Positions 1-12,379 of a stretch of 64,000 nucleotides of DNA are shown here, piece after piece; the stretch's first letter is position 1; the number at the start of each line of letters is the position of its first letter. The notes below the pieces were generated by a model. It was not told where the DNA came from. It ran no database searches and saw only the letters and a program-made list of their open reading frames with translations. Made by a program: the position numbers and the translations under genes. Origin of the DNA: Odontocerum albicorne (taxonomy: Eukaryota > Arthropoda > Insecta > Trichoptera > Odontoceridae). Location of the stretch: contig OX463859.1 of NCBI GenBank assembly GCA_949825065.1, forward strand, positions 3,324,217-3,388,216. Direction: 5' to 3'.

Positions 1-75
1 TCAAAGCAAATTGTATGTTTTATTCAAGAATTAAAAAGTTTTGAATTAAAAAACCGCTCAATTTGAAAGACCCAA
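1..75. mobile_element. Possible end of an IS630-type transposon
   Basis: The segment AAACCGCTCAATTTGAAAGA resembles the terminal inverted repeats found at 54152 and 54685. The rest of the element would lie outside the window. Confidence 0.4.
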
Positions 76-2330
76 ACAACACAACAAAGCAATGGGATAT
101 AGTCAAGCAATCCATACCGACTCTTGCCTGGATGAATTTACTGAATTGTATCTACTTCTTCATTTTACTCCTGTAAGTAGTTAAAGTCATACAAAAATCT
201 ATACAATGCCCATGTTATGCAAGAGTTGTACAAATAAGTTTGTTGCAACCACTTCAGTATGGAATAAAACATTTTGCTGGGTGGGCCTACAAGGAACGTG
301 TAACATGACAAACTGAGTTAGTTAAATATGAAAGGCGCTGAAAGAAGTAAAGTTTGACGTTATGTCATCTTTGTTAATCCCAACGCATGAATGACGCAAT
401 AGTATGTATATATCTTTACATCAACAAGAAATCAATGGTGTTTAGCCCGATTAAATTGGAATTAATTGCTACTACCCTTTTGGAGTAATGATAATTGTCT
501 GATGAATATGTATCATTCAGGGTTCATGGGAAGAGGGAGATGTCTGGGATCTGATATCGGCAGATATATATCTTCAGAATACCAAGACCTTGGAAACTGT
601 TTAAACAAGCTCCTTGGGAGGTCGCAGTAAAATTTTGGTACAACTTGAAGTTTACTCGATGTTTTATGATACTTGGGTGACTAGAAGGATAATTTATTTC
701 AAAACTAGTCTTCAAGAGAAATCTAAAGGAAAGGAGTTAAAAAAATAAGTTTTTTTAATTTCATAATTAAATTTCGATCAATCTCTAAGAATGATCTATC
801 AGACTGATTTTACATTTCAATTCATAATTTTTTTGTATGTTGTTGTTTGCATAAATTCATTTATCGCTATTAAGTAAAACAAACAGAGCGCTATATAGAA
901 CTAAGTCCAACGAAAGACTGCAACAGAATATACATGTCAATTGTCTTGGAACTTTGATTTCCTTGTCGTCGGAGATTTGGGTTTGATCTGCTAAGAATGT
1001 ATACTTGCTGAAATGCAGTAGTTTGCACACTATAAATCAATATGCGTACTATTTGTATGATGGCTCCCAATCACGTTCTATTACAAGAGATCGTCTATTG
1101 TATCATACAAGTAGAATATTAAAAAATAATATGACACACATAGGTTATCGCTTGTGATCGAATATTTATCTTGTGGATGAAAGAAGACGCTTGCATGTTT
1201 ATTAGTTCATTGAGTTGAAGCTGTTGTACTTCAGAAAGTACATAATCTTGATAATTAATCTGCCGCAGCCTTTATTTAAGTAGTTAGGTAGGAGATTTAA
1301 ACAGCGCTATTTTTGTTTTAGTGAATAGCGTTATATTAGACAACAATAGTTATTAGAACTTCATCTTAATGGTATTCTACCAAATTTGAGTTTTAAAGTC
1401 TATAAAATTTAGCATTTTCACTTGAAAATTTTAAGTATATTTAATTAGATCTTTGACCAGCTATTTATTTATTTTTATTTTTTTATCCACTTTGCACGGA
1501 TTTCTCATGTTACACAAAGAGGGTCTGCTTCAAGCGTTAGCTTATTCGCTAGGAAGAATATCAACCAGGATTCTTCTCATACTGCTAGGCGGTGCCGAGA
1601 ATATATCAACAGTGTCATTCAGTTGGTTCAATATCTCTATACCACGCGTGACTGAGTGTTTAGCCATGATATTCGTCCTGTAAGTTGGTATGTGAAACAG
1701 ATGATGATTCCTTGCACGGCTATATTTATTAGGTACATATAAACTTAGAGCTTCTAGAATCGCGGAACAGTTAAAGCAGCCTTGAAAAACCTTTAGTATG
1801 AATACCGCAATGGATTCTTGCCTTCTTGTTTTGAGGCTTCTATAGTTACACATCGTGAGAAGTTCGACATGGTGAGCATATTTTGCATAATCGTCTTTGT
1901 TCTGTACCATAGACATCTGAGGATATTTTTGGATTTGTTTTTATATTTGAGCGTTATTTGAAGGTCATATTTTGGCTGATTATCTTACTTGATCACGAGG
2001 AATTGCCTATCACCCCACCCAACATCTCAGTATAGCGCGTCTCCTACAGGAGACATCTCGAACGTAAGATTAATTAAGGTTTTGAAACATTATTATACAG
2101 GTACATCTAACTATTCAATGTTTCAGGATCAACTTTCAGGAATTCAAATAATTCATATTTAAAAAAAATAAGTATGACTACTGCCTTCGGGAGGGTCGGA
2201 ACTGACTTCAATTTAGTATAATTACAACGTTTATAATATCACTCATGCTTCTTTGTGAAGTGACTTATTTATGATATATCTACAAAGTTTATTGAATAAT
2301 TTGATCTCCAATTCATCGACCGAGATGTGG
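76..2330. other. No recognisable gene or repeat
   Basis: AT-rich sequence with only short open frames (the longest, 1542-1916 on the minus strand, has no recognisable motif and an antisense rival). I see no splice-bounded exon, RNA gene or clear repeat here. Confidence 0.5.
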
Positions 2331-2334
2331 AAGG

Positions 2335-2420
2335 TTGTATTGTACTGTAATACAGTACAGCCTGATGGGCTTATTGCCATATGGCAATCTTTTCGATATC
2401 TGTATCAGAAAATTTATTCA
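2335..2420 (-). repeat. SINE/LINE 3'-tail copy
   Basis: Contains the complement of the recurrent tail (TATTGCCATATGGCAATC), with the TTGCC/GGCAA hairpin intact and no tRNA-like head. Confidence 0.6.
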
Positions 2421-2429
2421 ACAAAGTCA

Positions 2430-2770
2430 GTATGTGTGCAATCAGTGATGCTTTAAGATACCAGTTCGTGAATAAGGCACCAAAAGAAATTATGATTTAC
2501 GATGGCGTAAAGAACTGTCTTGTACATTAACAAAAGTCTGTGAATTAACAAATGGTTTGCTATTTTTCCTTTTAGCAATTTTTATATGTATGAGACCTGT
2601 GCCTAGATCTTTCCAAGCGTACCCGTTAATAGTAATATCCAAGCGAACCCATTAAACAATAAGGGATACAGCCATGGTTAAATCCGTACACTTTGCAGTA
2701 AAAGTGTTGCAGAAATCTCTTTTTAACTATATACCATAACGTTATGTCCCTTTTAAGGAAGTTCAAAAAG
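2430..2770. repeat. Dispersed repeat V, copy 1
   Basis: Aligns to 7185-7460: the blocks TTTACGATGGCGTAAAGAAC (2498) and TTTACGATAGCGTAAATAAC (7269) correspond, then ATTAACAAATGG/ATTAACAAACGG and ATATCCAAGC. Related pieces lie near 7475-7530 and 29055-29130. Family identity is unknown. Confidence 0.6.
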
Positions 2771-3330
2771 GCAGACCTCCACACCTTTCTATTAATATTA
2801 TTATTTATTTTTCAAAATAGCTAGTGTGAAGATTTACCTGGCTACGAGATGAATTATTTAATATATCACCCTCCCAATTTGTTCGGGTGGAAAGATGTCT
2901 CCATAATCAAAAGGAGTTGATAAACTACCCTCTAATACAAGATAATGACTGTCGGAGATTACCTTGTATCTCTGTGGGTATCTTGTTTTCCAGGACAAGT
3001 TTGCAGCGGTTACCAGACGAGAATTTCTCAAGTCACTCATCACACAGCCATGAGCTTGTTTTCGCCTTGACAAGGTTTAACATAGAAACTAACTCATTTT
3101 GTTTGCGAAGATTCATCAAAGGTCCCAGTGTGTCAGTTTAAGGTTCTCAGACATTATTTAAAGAGCGATTGTTTATTCATTTCTAAGATTAATTATTTAA
3201 AAAGTTAAATATAACGGGTTAAACTAATAACTTTAATGCAAAAATTTTTATTACGAGCATCCCACTATCAATAAACTAAGATGTATTTCATTTAAGAAAT
3301 ATAAAGGAATTGTTTTCATTAATTATATAT

Positions 3331-3535
3331 AGTGAAAACCCTCGTGATCTAGTTGATACTTTACTCAACTCGAGGGTTTCGGGCTCGAATCCCGTTGGAA
3401 TCCGAATATCTTTAAATGATTCAGTCTGATTTTTACTCAAGACCTCTTTAGCATTTTTATGGTTGGTTGGAAGATATTGCCACTTGGGAATATGCCCACC
3501 AGATTGCACTATAAACAACCAAAGTCTATTAAAAT
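3331..3535 (+). mobile_element. tRNA-derived SINE with LINE-type tail
   Basis: The head CTCGTGATCTAGTTGA (A-box-like) is followed about 40 bp later by GGCTCGAATCCCG, a good B box. After a short linker it ends in the shared tail GGTTGGTTGGAAGATATTGC and ACTATAAACAACCAAAGT. A-to-B box spacing fits a tRNA-promoted SINE. Confidence 0.75.
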
Positions 3536-3544
3536 ATAATACAG

Positions 3545-3690
3545 TGTAAATGTGATTGGAAGGCGGGGTAGAGGAAGACCAAGGAAAGTGGGGTTAGGTT
3601 ATGAAAGAGGCGAAAGATGGGTGTCGGGGTAAGAAAGTCTGGCACTCACTCTTCTCTACCTGTCCCGACAGGGAGTTGGTGTAATGGTAT
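3545..3690 (+). mobile_element. LINE 3' fragment (GRGRPRK-type C-terminus)
   Basis: AAGGCGGGGTAGAGGAAGAC encodes the GRGRPRK-like end of a LINE pol protein. The sequence then runs into the family's 3' UTR (GAAAGTCTGGCACTCACTCT), as at 32590-32830 and 54900-55140. Confidence 0.65.
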
Positions 3691-3807
3691 GTTATTATTT
3701 AAATAAAAACATTCATTTTAAGTTCTAACATACATATATTTATTATTTATTTTCACTGCTTGTGTGATTAATGTGACTTTCTTGGCCACAATAAAAAAAA
3801 TTGGGTT

Positions 3808-3915
3808 ATATCTCCGTGGTTTAGTGGATACGCTTGACTTCTAGCCCAGGAATGGTGTTTGATTCCTGTTGGTACATATTTAAAAAAAAAAGATTTTTTT
3901 GGTTGGTAGGAAAAA
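3808..3915 (+). mobile_element. tRNA-derived SINE, tail truncated
   Basis: The tRNA-like head CTCCGTGGTTTAGTGGATAC gives the A box, and the B-box-like GTTTGATTCCTG follows at the right distance. After an A-run, only the start of the shared tail (TTGGTTGGTAGGAA) remains. Confidence 0.7.
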
Positions 3916-4439
3916 ACAGCTAAACAAAAAAAAAATAAAGTATCACAATTCTAATCAAAACAATACACACTACAAAATGTAAATTCATAACAAGATTTAA
4001 TGAACATCAAAAACTGAACACAATTTCAAAACAGAACTGCACTTATAAAATAATGATGAGTCAAGAAGTGTAGTTTACTACATCTTGAAGGATTTTGAAA
4101 AGATCTTATTATTTTCAGTCTTCAGCACTCGAAAAGTATATTTCATAAGATAGGGGTAGTAATTCAAAATTATCAATCAGATAATTTGAATGCTTGTTCT
4201 AGTAACTTGAATAAAGTAATTTAGAGTTTGTGATATTCAACTCTCTATGTTTGTTTGTTCTATCATTTAACCCCTATTTCTTGCTCGCGTTTTGATATTT
4301 TGGAGTGGATTGGGTTGATTTTGAAGGGTTACATTTATAAGACCAATAAAGCCAGCTGTCATATAGGAATCTTTACCGCAACATATCTTATATAGGTGAA
4401 AATTTATAAAAACATAAAAAATTGTGGCACCGTCAAATA

Positions 4440-4745
4440 AGTCAAATTATTCTAATTGTCACTTTGCCTTATCTCATCCATTTGGGGTTATCTTTTTGAA
4501 CCCTTCTCCTCCATCTTTTTCAATCTCGCCAATCATTCGAAGATTGTCCGAGTCTCGTCATGTTATCTTCTATTTTCTTATATATGCTCTTCTTGGGTCT
4601 CTCTGCGTCTATTTGTGAGTTTCCAATTCGTAGCTGTCTTTGGCGTAGACCCTTCATTCCACCGTTGCACTTGCCCATACCAGCATATTTTATCTACTAT
4701 TGTTGCCATTTTAATTGTTCCACGAATTCGTTAATTTTGGATCTA
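4440..4745 (-). mobile_element. LINE pol C-terminal fragment
   Basis: The minus strand reads KICWYGQVQRWNE and NRRRETQEEH, a decayed form of the WxGHVxRM / RRPRGRP C-terminal region of LINE pol proteins, with frameshifts. Confidence 0.55.
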
Positions 4746-4779
4746 ATCTAATCTAGTTACGCTCAGAAGCATACGCATC

Positions 4780-6420
4780 TTCACGACGTGAGCGATTCTT
4801 CTTCTGCCTCTTGGTTTAGGTCGTATGACCTGTTTGGGACAGTGGGCTATCCTGGAATGATGACATCCAGCTGTCCTTCCAGCTTTTCGGCGGCCTTCCT
4901 GGTAATCTCCTGCTGTTAGAGTTTTCAGGCTTAGCGATTCTTACCAGTCTTATATTCTCCATGCGGTCCACATGATCTCTCTAGAATTGTCTTCTGTTTC
5001 TTCCCCACCTCACTATGTCTTCAACACCATAGACATACCTTATCGTCTCATTTCTGATCCGATCTCTAAGAGTTCTGCCTGCGATGGAGCGCAGGGCTCT
5101 CATTTCTGCCACTTTCAGAAGGTTTTTTGTCCTGTTGGTATCGGCTCTCGCTTCTATTCCATATGTCATGATGGGGCGGACACATGTCTTATATATCCTG
5201 ACCTTTCTTTCGGTTAGCATGTGATTGTTTCTCCATAAAGTGTCCCGCAGGCAACCAGCCAAAGCTGTCGCTTTATTAGTTTGTGCTCGTACTTCACTAT
5301 ACAGGTCACTGTTGCTGGAGATCTCTACACCTAGGTAAGTGAATCGCATGACTTGCTCGATGGGTACGTGATCAGTTTGCATCTGAGTGGCTCTTTTGAT
5401 ATTGTTAAGCGATTTGTTTTATTGACAGAAATCGTCATATCGTATTTCTTAGAAGCAAGGTAAAATTTGTAGAGCATTCATTGAAGACCATCTTCGCTTT
5501 CTGTTAATATTGCAGCATCGTCGGCATAACACACTATACTGATCAATTTATTTCCCATTTTGTAACCCAGACCCAAAGAAGTCACCTACTCTATGATTCT
5601 ATCCATAATAGTGATAAAAAGGAATGGGCTGAGACTGTCTCCCTGTTTGATACCAGTTGCAGTAGGTATCTCTTTTGTTAGTTCTCCATTTGCCTTGATT
5701 CGTGTCTTCCCATTCTTGTTAATACTTTGATTATTGATGCAGGATCTTTGTACTCCCTGTTTATGTAAATGACATCCTCTAACAGAACTTTGTCAAAAGC
5801 CTTAGTCAAGTCCACAAAACACACGAACATCGGTTTATTAAGCTCCAATGATTTCTCCTTTAGTTGTCTCATGATGAATATTGCATCCGTGGTTGACCTA
5901 TTTCTTCTGAAACCTTGTTGTTCCTCTATATTAACTATTCTTTGTTCTAATTTCATCTTAATGATACTTGTCCGCAGTTTCAGAACAGCACTCAACAAGG
6001 AGATTCCACGGTAACTATCTGGGTTATCTTTTGTCCTTCCTTAAATATCGGTCCTGTGATGCTAGTGCACCATTCTACCGGAGTCTCACCATGTGCCAAT
6101 ATTTTATTGAATATTTTCCTAATTTCCTCAATTAACTCCTAATCTTCATATTTCATCATTTGCTTGAAGATATTGTCTATTCCAGAGGACTTTCTATTTT
6201 TTAATTTCTTAATAGCACTTAACCTTCTGGTGTTGTCACTACTAGGTTCAAGGTTTTGCGAAGTTCGTCATCTCTATATAATTCCTCAAAGTATTCCTCC
6301 CATGCTTCGGCACTTATTTTATTAGTGTTTATGTGAGCTATTGTTCCCCTTTATTCTTCGGAGGCCTATACTCGGCTCTATCTAGTATAGCTAATCTGAT
6401 CACCGTGTTATAGATCTTGC
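4780..6420 (-). pseudogene. Degenerate RTE-like LINE reverse transcriptase
   Basis: Broken frames on the minus strand give RT motifs in order: EQQGFRRNRSTTDAI and FVDLTKAFDKV (5998-5678), GIKQGDSLSPFLF (about 5625-5665) and the active-site box CYADDAAILTESEDGLQ (about 5490-5525). The thumb and C-terminus follow as MRFTYLGVEISS, RPIMTYGIEARADTNRTKN and DIVRWGRNRRQF (5382-4981). Several in-frame stops separate these blocks, so the copy is dead. The last block is clearly the same family as the fragment at 7533-7900. The 5' end (endonuclease) is not seen beyond about 6420. Confidence 0.85.
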
Positions 6421-6789
6421 TCTTAAACATTATTGATAGCTTTTTGTCATATAAAACCCCCGTTGATTCTCACCATTTGTTCCCCCAAATTTTATAAATG
6501 AGTCAAATTTTGAAACAGTGTAAAGTTGTTTAATAAATAAGTATGTATGCGAGTTGAATGGACATGACTGAAGTGCAGTAGGTCTGCTAATATGAAATAT
6601 TGTGGCGACGTGCTTACTTTGCAAAATTGACATGATGTTAACATATTGGGGAGTATACTGTGAAGGATAAACGCTCTGTATCTGATGTAAATAATGAGCA
6701 CTCCACGCGGTAGTTTTTTTGAAGTTAAAAAAAATTAAGTTTATTCCAATTCTGTCAAATCACAAGACACAAAATAAGATTACTAAAAG

Positions 6790-6890
6790 TTAAAATATAG
6801 CATAATGACAACATGAAAAATATAGCATAATGACAACATGAAAAATATAGCATAATGACAACATGAAAAATTTAGCATAATGACATTATA
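6790..6890. repeat. 25-bp tandem repeat, four copies
   Basis: TAGCATAATGACAACATG recurs at 6798, 6823, 6848 and 6873, joined by AAAAATA. Near perfect, so recently expanded. Confidence 0.93.
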
Positions 6891-6944
6891 GGCCCTAAAT
6901 GTTAACCAGACTGGAATCCTATTTAAAAATATCTGGACAAATAT

Positions 6945-7175
6945 GTCTGGTTAGTTGGAATAGATTTTTTTTTAAGAATAACGTCTTTATGGGGTTCGTA
7001 GGCATACGCTCACGTATGTACGAGTATTTATGGGTAGTCATTTGAATGATTTATGCGACCAGGTAACTTTCTTTTTTTACTTTTGTCTGGTTGGTTGGAA
7101 AAGATTGCCACCTGCCAATAAACCTGCCAGATTGTATTTGCAATAAAAGTGTTAAATCAATAAATATGTATCGAT
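6945..7175 (+). mobile_element. CR1-like LINE 3' UTR and tail (partner family of the SINEs)
   Basis: Matches the 3' UTR of the LINE at 56755-57415 in complement: GGTTCGTAGGCATACGCTCA and TCATTTGAATGATTTATGCG. It ends in TCTGGTTGGTTGGAAAAGAT, then TGCAATAAAAGTGTTAAATC. No coding part remains. Confidence 0.72.
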
Positions 7176-7184
7176 ATCAGAAAA

Positions 7185-7530
7185 TTAATTCAACAAGGTC
7201 ATCCCGTGTATGAGTGGTGATGCTCTTAAGAGCCCGGATCGTGAATATGGTACCGAAATAAATTTTGATTTACGATAGCGTAAATAACTGCCCGGGACAT
7301 AAACAAAGCTTTTTTAATTAACAAACGGTTAACTATTTACATTTTTCTTTTCACAATTTATATATATACGAGTACAGACATGTGCGTTGATCTATTCTAA
7401 GGCTTAAGAATTAATATCCAAGCACATACATTAAAAAAGTAAAATCCATAATTTTTATCGAAAAACTATCTTAATTCACGATTGCGTAAATAATTGCTCT
7501 TTACATTTAATAAAATACGATAATCACCTA
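7185..7530. repeat. Dispersed repeat V, copies 2 and 3 (partial)
   Basis: Homologous to 2430-2680 through TTTACGATAGCGTAAATAAC and CCAAGCACATACATTAAA. A second short start (CACGATTGCGTAAATAATTG at 7478) follows at once and is interrupted by the LINE fragment at 7533. Confidence 0.55.
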
Positions 7531-7532
7531 AC

Positions 7533-7900
7533 GGAATAGAGTCCAGAGCAGACATATCTAGAACAAAATCTCTCCTGAGAACCTCGGTAATGAAAACACT
7601 GAGATGTATAACTGGAAACACACTAAGAGATAGAATCAGAAACACCGAAATAAGGAGAAAGTGTAGTACGGAAGACATCGTCAGGTGGGGAAGACAACAA
7701 AGGCGATACTGTAACGAACATGTAAACAGAATGCAATACGACAGACTTCAACGTGTCGCACTTCAAGGGAACCCAGCCGGAAGAAGATTACCTGGAAGAC
7801 CTCCGAAGAGATGACGTGACAGTTGGCAATCCACGTTACAAGAAGGGGAACAAGCGGAACGAACAGATCATGATCTTTAGGAAGAGGAGATAGAATTAAA
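7533..7900 (+). mobile_element. RTE-like LINE C-terminal fragment
   Basis: An open stretch reads GIESRADISRTKSLLRTSVM, then LRDRIRNTEIRRKCSTEDIV, RWGRQQRRY and GRRLPGRPPKR-stop. It is the same family as the minus-strand relic at 4780-6420, in the opposite orientation. The 5' truncation point lies within repeat V. Confidence 0.8.
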
Positions 7901-8004
7901 TAACAGTTTGCTGTTTATTATTCACGTTAGTTATTTCAATATGTGTAAACATGTACATAGATCTCTTTTTACGCTTAACAAGTAATATTCAAGCATGACG
8001 GTAT

Positions 8005-8150
8005 GACGGTATGTGACGGTATAACCCTACCGGTTTCAAGGCTTTCACCTCATCTTCAGGGGAGCGCAAACAAGACGTTTGTTAAAAATAAATTACAATG
8101 TATTTAAACCTCCACAACGTTAATGCCTTAACTATAAACAACATATACAA
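8005..8150 (-). repeat. Repeat X (Penelope-like terminal sequence), copy
   Basis: CGGTATAACCCTACCGGTTT, then CAAGGCTTTCACCTCATCTT and CAGGGGAGC, followed by AACGTTAATGCCTTAACTAT. The same sequence recurs in at least six other places in the window. In complement it carries CTGAAGATGAGGTGAAAG and GAAACC, a hammerhead-like core arrangement. Confidence 0.65.
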
Positions 8151-8221
8151 ATTCATTTACACAATTAATTCGCAAGCCGTAAGAGAAAACATTGATTAAT
8201 TATGTATGCAAAATTTTCGGC

Positions 8222-8395
8222 TTGCTAATAATTAAAACGGTGCCATTAGTTCATCCATTTCTATGGTACTATTCAATAGCTGGCTAATAATTAAAACGGT
8301 GCCATTAATTCATCCATTTGTATGGTACTATTCAATAGCTGGCTAATAATTAAAACGGTGCCATTAATTCATCAATTTGTATGGTACTATTTAAC
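8222..8395. repeat. 59-bp tandem repeat, three copies
   Basis: GCTAATAATTAAAACGGTGC starts at 8224, 8283 and 8342; the copies differ at a handful of bases. Not related to the 59-bp array at 43201. Confidence 0.93.
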
Positions 8396-8829
8396 ATTGG
8401 CGATGCTTACATGTTACAAAACCTTGCCCGATACATATTTTCGGTCCATTTTTTATATACAATCAAGATACTAAATCAAAACTCCTCTGTCAAATATATA
8501 CTTTGTTCAATATAATATTTTATCCACAACATTATTGTACAATTGCCAATTTATTTGCTATGTGCCCTTTCCATGATTTACCAGTTAATTAATTTTTATT
8601 TAGGTGTTGACATGTTGATCAAACATTTCCGTCTTGATAGGAATCAAATACTGTACGCTTAACAAGTAATATACTCATTATTTGCTACAGTGTCCAATGA
8701 GTTCGGTGCACAAAAAAGACTTGTTGCAGAATTTTTGGCAAAAATGATTTGACGATTGACGTGCTAGAAACATAATAGGAAAATTATATGATGGCGATTA
8801 TGATAATGATGATTGATTTTAAAAATTGG

Positions 8830-9205
8830 TAAATGTTAATGAGCATTCTAAATGTGGATGCGCCAGAGAATGCCACGAATACACTGGTCGGATATGGTCT
8901 GCAACACAAGGGTTCTTCAAAGAGCAAATGTGATAGAGAGTTGCCGACTAATATAAAAATCCGAAATGTGTCCTATTTGGGTCATGTATGTTACTTAGAG
9001 GAGCAAAGTGCAAATTACTGCACCTGAGAATCCAGGGCAAAATAGAGGGTCGAAGAAGTGTAGGTAGGAGGCAAATCTCTTGGCTCCGCAATATACGTGA
9101 TTGGACTGGTGTAAGGAGCGTTGGGGATCTTTTTCGGGCTGCCGGGGACAAATATGCCTACTCCCAGGTGATATTCAACGTTGGGGGGACCTGACATGAC
9201 ACTGG
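8830..9205 (+). mobile_element. LINE C-terminal fragment (SWLRNIRDW family), copy 1
   Basis: Two overlapping frames give LPTNIKIRNVSYLGHV, then RRSVGRRQISWLRNIRDWTG, LFRAAGDKYAYSQVIFN and a stop just before GACATGACACTGGGAAGAAG. The same family lies at 23845-24200 (minus), 42765-43000 and 38835-38880. Confidence 0.8.
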
Positions 9206-9545
9206 GAAGAAGAAATGTTAATTAACCCACAAGATACGGTAAAAATTCTTGACACATATTTCGTGTATATCGTATTGTTTAAAAAGGAAATATTGAAACT
9301 CCATATGATTATTTAGATAAATTCGTAGTAAGACAATAGTCTGAAAGTGTGGCCAAACCTTGAGAAAAAAATCGATAAAGTAAATCTGAGGACTTGGATA
9401 TATTCTTTTAGTTTTCTTCAGTAAAAGCTGTAGGAAGATTTCTGCCTTAAAAAAAATCTTTTATAAATCACAACTTATCGTTATGTATGGAGATCAAACT
9501 TTCTCAAACTTTTGAAGTGCGAATAATTGTGTGGATTTTTTATCA

Positions 9546-10315
9546 TAAAACTCACAAATTTATTACTTAACTAATCTTAATTATACGAGTATGTTATAAT
9601 TTATGAACTTACTTAATCTTATTTTCCTACATGTCATTTTATTTTATTTTTTATAATCTTAATATATGATTTCTTAGAAATAATTAACACCTACATACTG
9701 CTTATAACTAGATAACAATTCGTACACTAATTATTTAGCAAGAACAATTCCACTCGTTCAGGCTACTTGTATTTGACCACATTTACTTAGACCTTGGTCG
9801 TCCCAGCTAATACTGTAGGTGGACTAGTCAGGCAACAGATAATGCTTCGGGAGCTTGTGCTTATAACGGAAGGGTAGGTCGGATTTACTCTCGTAAGCCC
9901 CCAGGGCAGCGATTAAGGGATTGCTGTGATTTTGTTGACTTTTATAGAATTTCACGGTCCAAGCGAGGAGTGGTGTTGAAGGGTTTCTTCTCGCTGTTCG
10001 GCGTGAAGTCGGGTAAGGTTTGTTCTGGGATGAGTGTTAAAAGATATTTAAATTAAAAGAGTTTCAGGTGATCCGTGTTGCTTACACTACCCCAAACGGG
10101 TGCATCATAGGTCAAGATAGGACGAATAAGGGTTTTATAGAGGAGGAGCTTATTTTTGAGTGAAAGGAAGCTGCGTTGGTGAAATATCGAACTGATAACC
10201 CCTATGCCCTTGTGACCCTTATGTCTGATGGTATTCAGATGGGTTTTCCACGTCAGTCGCCGGTCGATGTGCAGGCCGAGGTATTTAACCACGTCCTGCC
10301 ACTCAACCAAGCAAC
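9546..10315 (-). mobile_element. Jockey-like LINE 3' end with RT C-terminus (5' truncated)
   Basis: On the minus strand 10310-10053 reads WQDVVKYLGLHIDRRLTW, then LSLKNKLLLYKTLIRPILTY and PVWGSVSN. This is the thumb and connection of Jockey-clade RT (compare VKYLGLTLDSRLTW in the large Jockey element). The remaining 500 bp is degenerate C-terminus and 3' UTR. Positions 9546-9950 are nearly identical to 20957-21352, defining the family's 3' end on the left. Confidence 0.82.
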
Positions 10316-10399
10316 CACCGATGATATTACTTATTATTAAAATTATTATTATTTATTATTAAAAAAATATATATTTATATATTTTTTTTATTTAATTAA

Positions 10400-11240
10400 G
10401 AGAGATTTTCTTGAATTTAATTCCACATAACCATTTCCTAATTCTAAAATAAAAATAATGAAAATCGTTAACAAATGAAAAAAAAGCAATGCATATAAAA
10501 TCAACTTTTCCTAGGAGCTAAGAAGTTTCACTTCTACTGCGAGAGAGTCTCACGCATCTGTTTTTTTTTACTTAGCACGTTTACCATTACCAGCTAGTTT
10601 ACTTAGCACGTTTACCATTACAGTAGCATAGCGAAACCAGCCCGCAGGCTATTTTGGGAAAGGCTGGTGCTAATATTTCTCACCCTTTTGAATTCACCCT
10701 TCTTCTCCGCTTGATTTCCCAGGTGTCGAGGAAATATTTTTAAATCTTAATGTTATGATCTTTCTTGAGGTTGATTTATTCTGACTGCCTCACTGATGCG
10801 GAGTTAACTTTGACTGTTACAAACAGTCTAACTGATACAAATATATTTCAGCAGTTAATTTTAACTCTTTCTTCACAAAACTCGATTATTCTGACTAGGT
10901 GAGTACTCCATCATCCGCCCACATGTACATTAAGAGTAAATCGATTTTCAATCCAGTACTATCTCCTTTCGAATATATTGTTTGAAACACTTCACTTTTA
11001 CGACATAGTAAGAACTCAATTTAATGACGCTTTTTTCTTTATTTATGACGCTTTTTATCTACAACCAACCCGATAAGAGTTTACAGTTTGTGCCACTTGT
11101 TGGTCCAATGGGATTATTTTTTACCTTGGGTTTAAAAAAAACAGAGGAAATAGTAAAAAGCCGGAAAAATGTATAAATGTTCATAACATTGTGTATATTC
11201 CCTGTTGTATTATATATTGTAACATTTTTGTTATATACAA
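10400..11240. other. No recognisable gene
   Basis: AT-rich sequence. It contains only a short local duplication (CTTAGCACGTTTACCATTAC at 10572 and 10602) and no identifiable element. Confidence 0.5.
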
Positions 11241-11242
11241 AA

Positions 11243-11390
11243 ACAATTTGGCAGGCTTATTTGCAATATCTTCCAATTAACCAGACATATTTAAAGAGTC
11301 CTTAAGTGGAAATCAGACTGATATTATTAAAAAAAAATCTGAGTTGAGAGACATGCGTCGTTCCATCTAGGCTACAGAGGTTATCATGTC
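11243..11390 (-). mobile_element. tRNA-derived SINE lacking its B box
   Basis: In complement: A-box region CTCTGTAGCCTAGATGG, an abrupt jump to the AGATTTTTTTTTAATAAT linker, then GGTTAATTGGAAGATATTGC. The segment that would hold the B box is missing. Confidence 0.65.
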
Positions 11391-11850
11391 AGGGTAGGTA
11401 GAGATAAACAAAAACCAGACTTTTCTTTCTCAGTACACATATTCCACTTCTTCTACATCCATATAGTTTCTCATACAACTCCTACGATTTCTCTGACTTC
11501 TAACATTTCTTTCTTTTAAAATGTTAGCCTCGAAATCCAACTAGACTTTTCTTGATATTCGTCTAACACGCCTTCAACTCATGATAGCAACCGCATATTT
11601 TTTTTTATCTTTTTTCAGTAATTTTCTATCTGCGCAAATCATCTAAGAGGACCTTTTTTCATCTTAATTAATATATCAACCTTAAGTTCATATTGAACTT
11701 TAATTACGTCACAGTATATTCTGTCATACATCGTCATCATTTAGAGCCTTTTTTCAAGCTCACGTTTCATTCCTATACACCAAAACGACACTTAAATTCT
11801 GTTGCACACTATCATTTTAACATATTTTGATTCTGTCCGGTTCGAGTATA
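11390..11850 (-). mobile_element. Degenerate LINE C-terminal region and 3' end
   Basis: The minus strand is alignable by eye to 34300-34850 (blocks for the MYDRI, KCELK and LMYG motifs are recognisable but riddled with stops). It ends with the family's 3' terminus at CTACCTACCCTGACATG. Confidence 0.5.
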
Positions 11851-11860
11851 CATGTTTTAA

Positions 11861-12375
11861 CCTTTCCCTTTCCCGTACTGTGTATTCAATACACATAATA
11901 CACATGTAAAAATGAGCGATTTAAAATCGAAAAAAAAAGAATATTCATAGCCAATCGCTTAAATTAACTAAATTTGAAGTCAAAAGTGATAATAATTGAA
12001 ATTTAATTGCTGAAAACATGAAAACAACATTGGCCGACGTTCACAAAACGGGCAAAGAGACTACCTCAAATGGATGCCCCAGAGCTACTGAGAACTGAGA
12101 CGGGACTCGGTCTCGGACTGTTATTCCTCGAAGGAAGAAACACAATTTCGAACTGAGATTCTATTTCTTGCGTTCCCATATACCGAAGTATGGTGAGAGT
12201 GAGACATGAATAGCGTCGCTTCCTCACCAATAGCGGTTTTTTTTTAAATTAATATACGAACGTCACATACTGGCACACGTTTGATTGTATTGGTGAATTT
12301 ATTCCCGATTTTCACAACATATCTCTGATGTGGCCGATAAGTGCTAATTATTAAGAATATTATTTTTTCATATAC
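11861..12375. mobile_element. piggyBac-like MITE, second copy, right end missing
   Basis: Starts after TTAA (11857-11860) with CCTTTCCCTTTCCCGTACTG and follows 17781-18258 with many substitutions and small indels. Shared blocks include GGCCGACGTTCACAAAACGG and TGGCACACGTTTGATTGTAT. Similarity stops near 12375, so the right terminus is truncated. The copy also has a private insertion of about 40 bp near 12100-12140. Confidence 0.65.
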
Positions 12376-12379
12376 ACTA

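Noticed and set aside
1453..1916. Overlapping open frames on opposite strands
   Set aside because: Mutually antisense, no known motif, no exon boundaries; probably chance.
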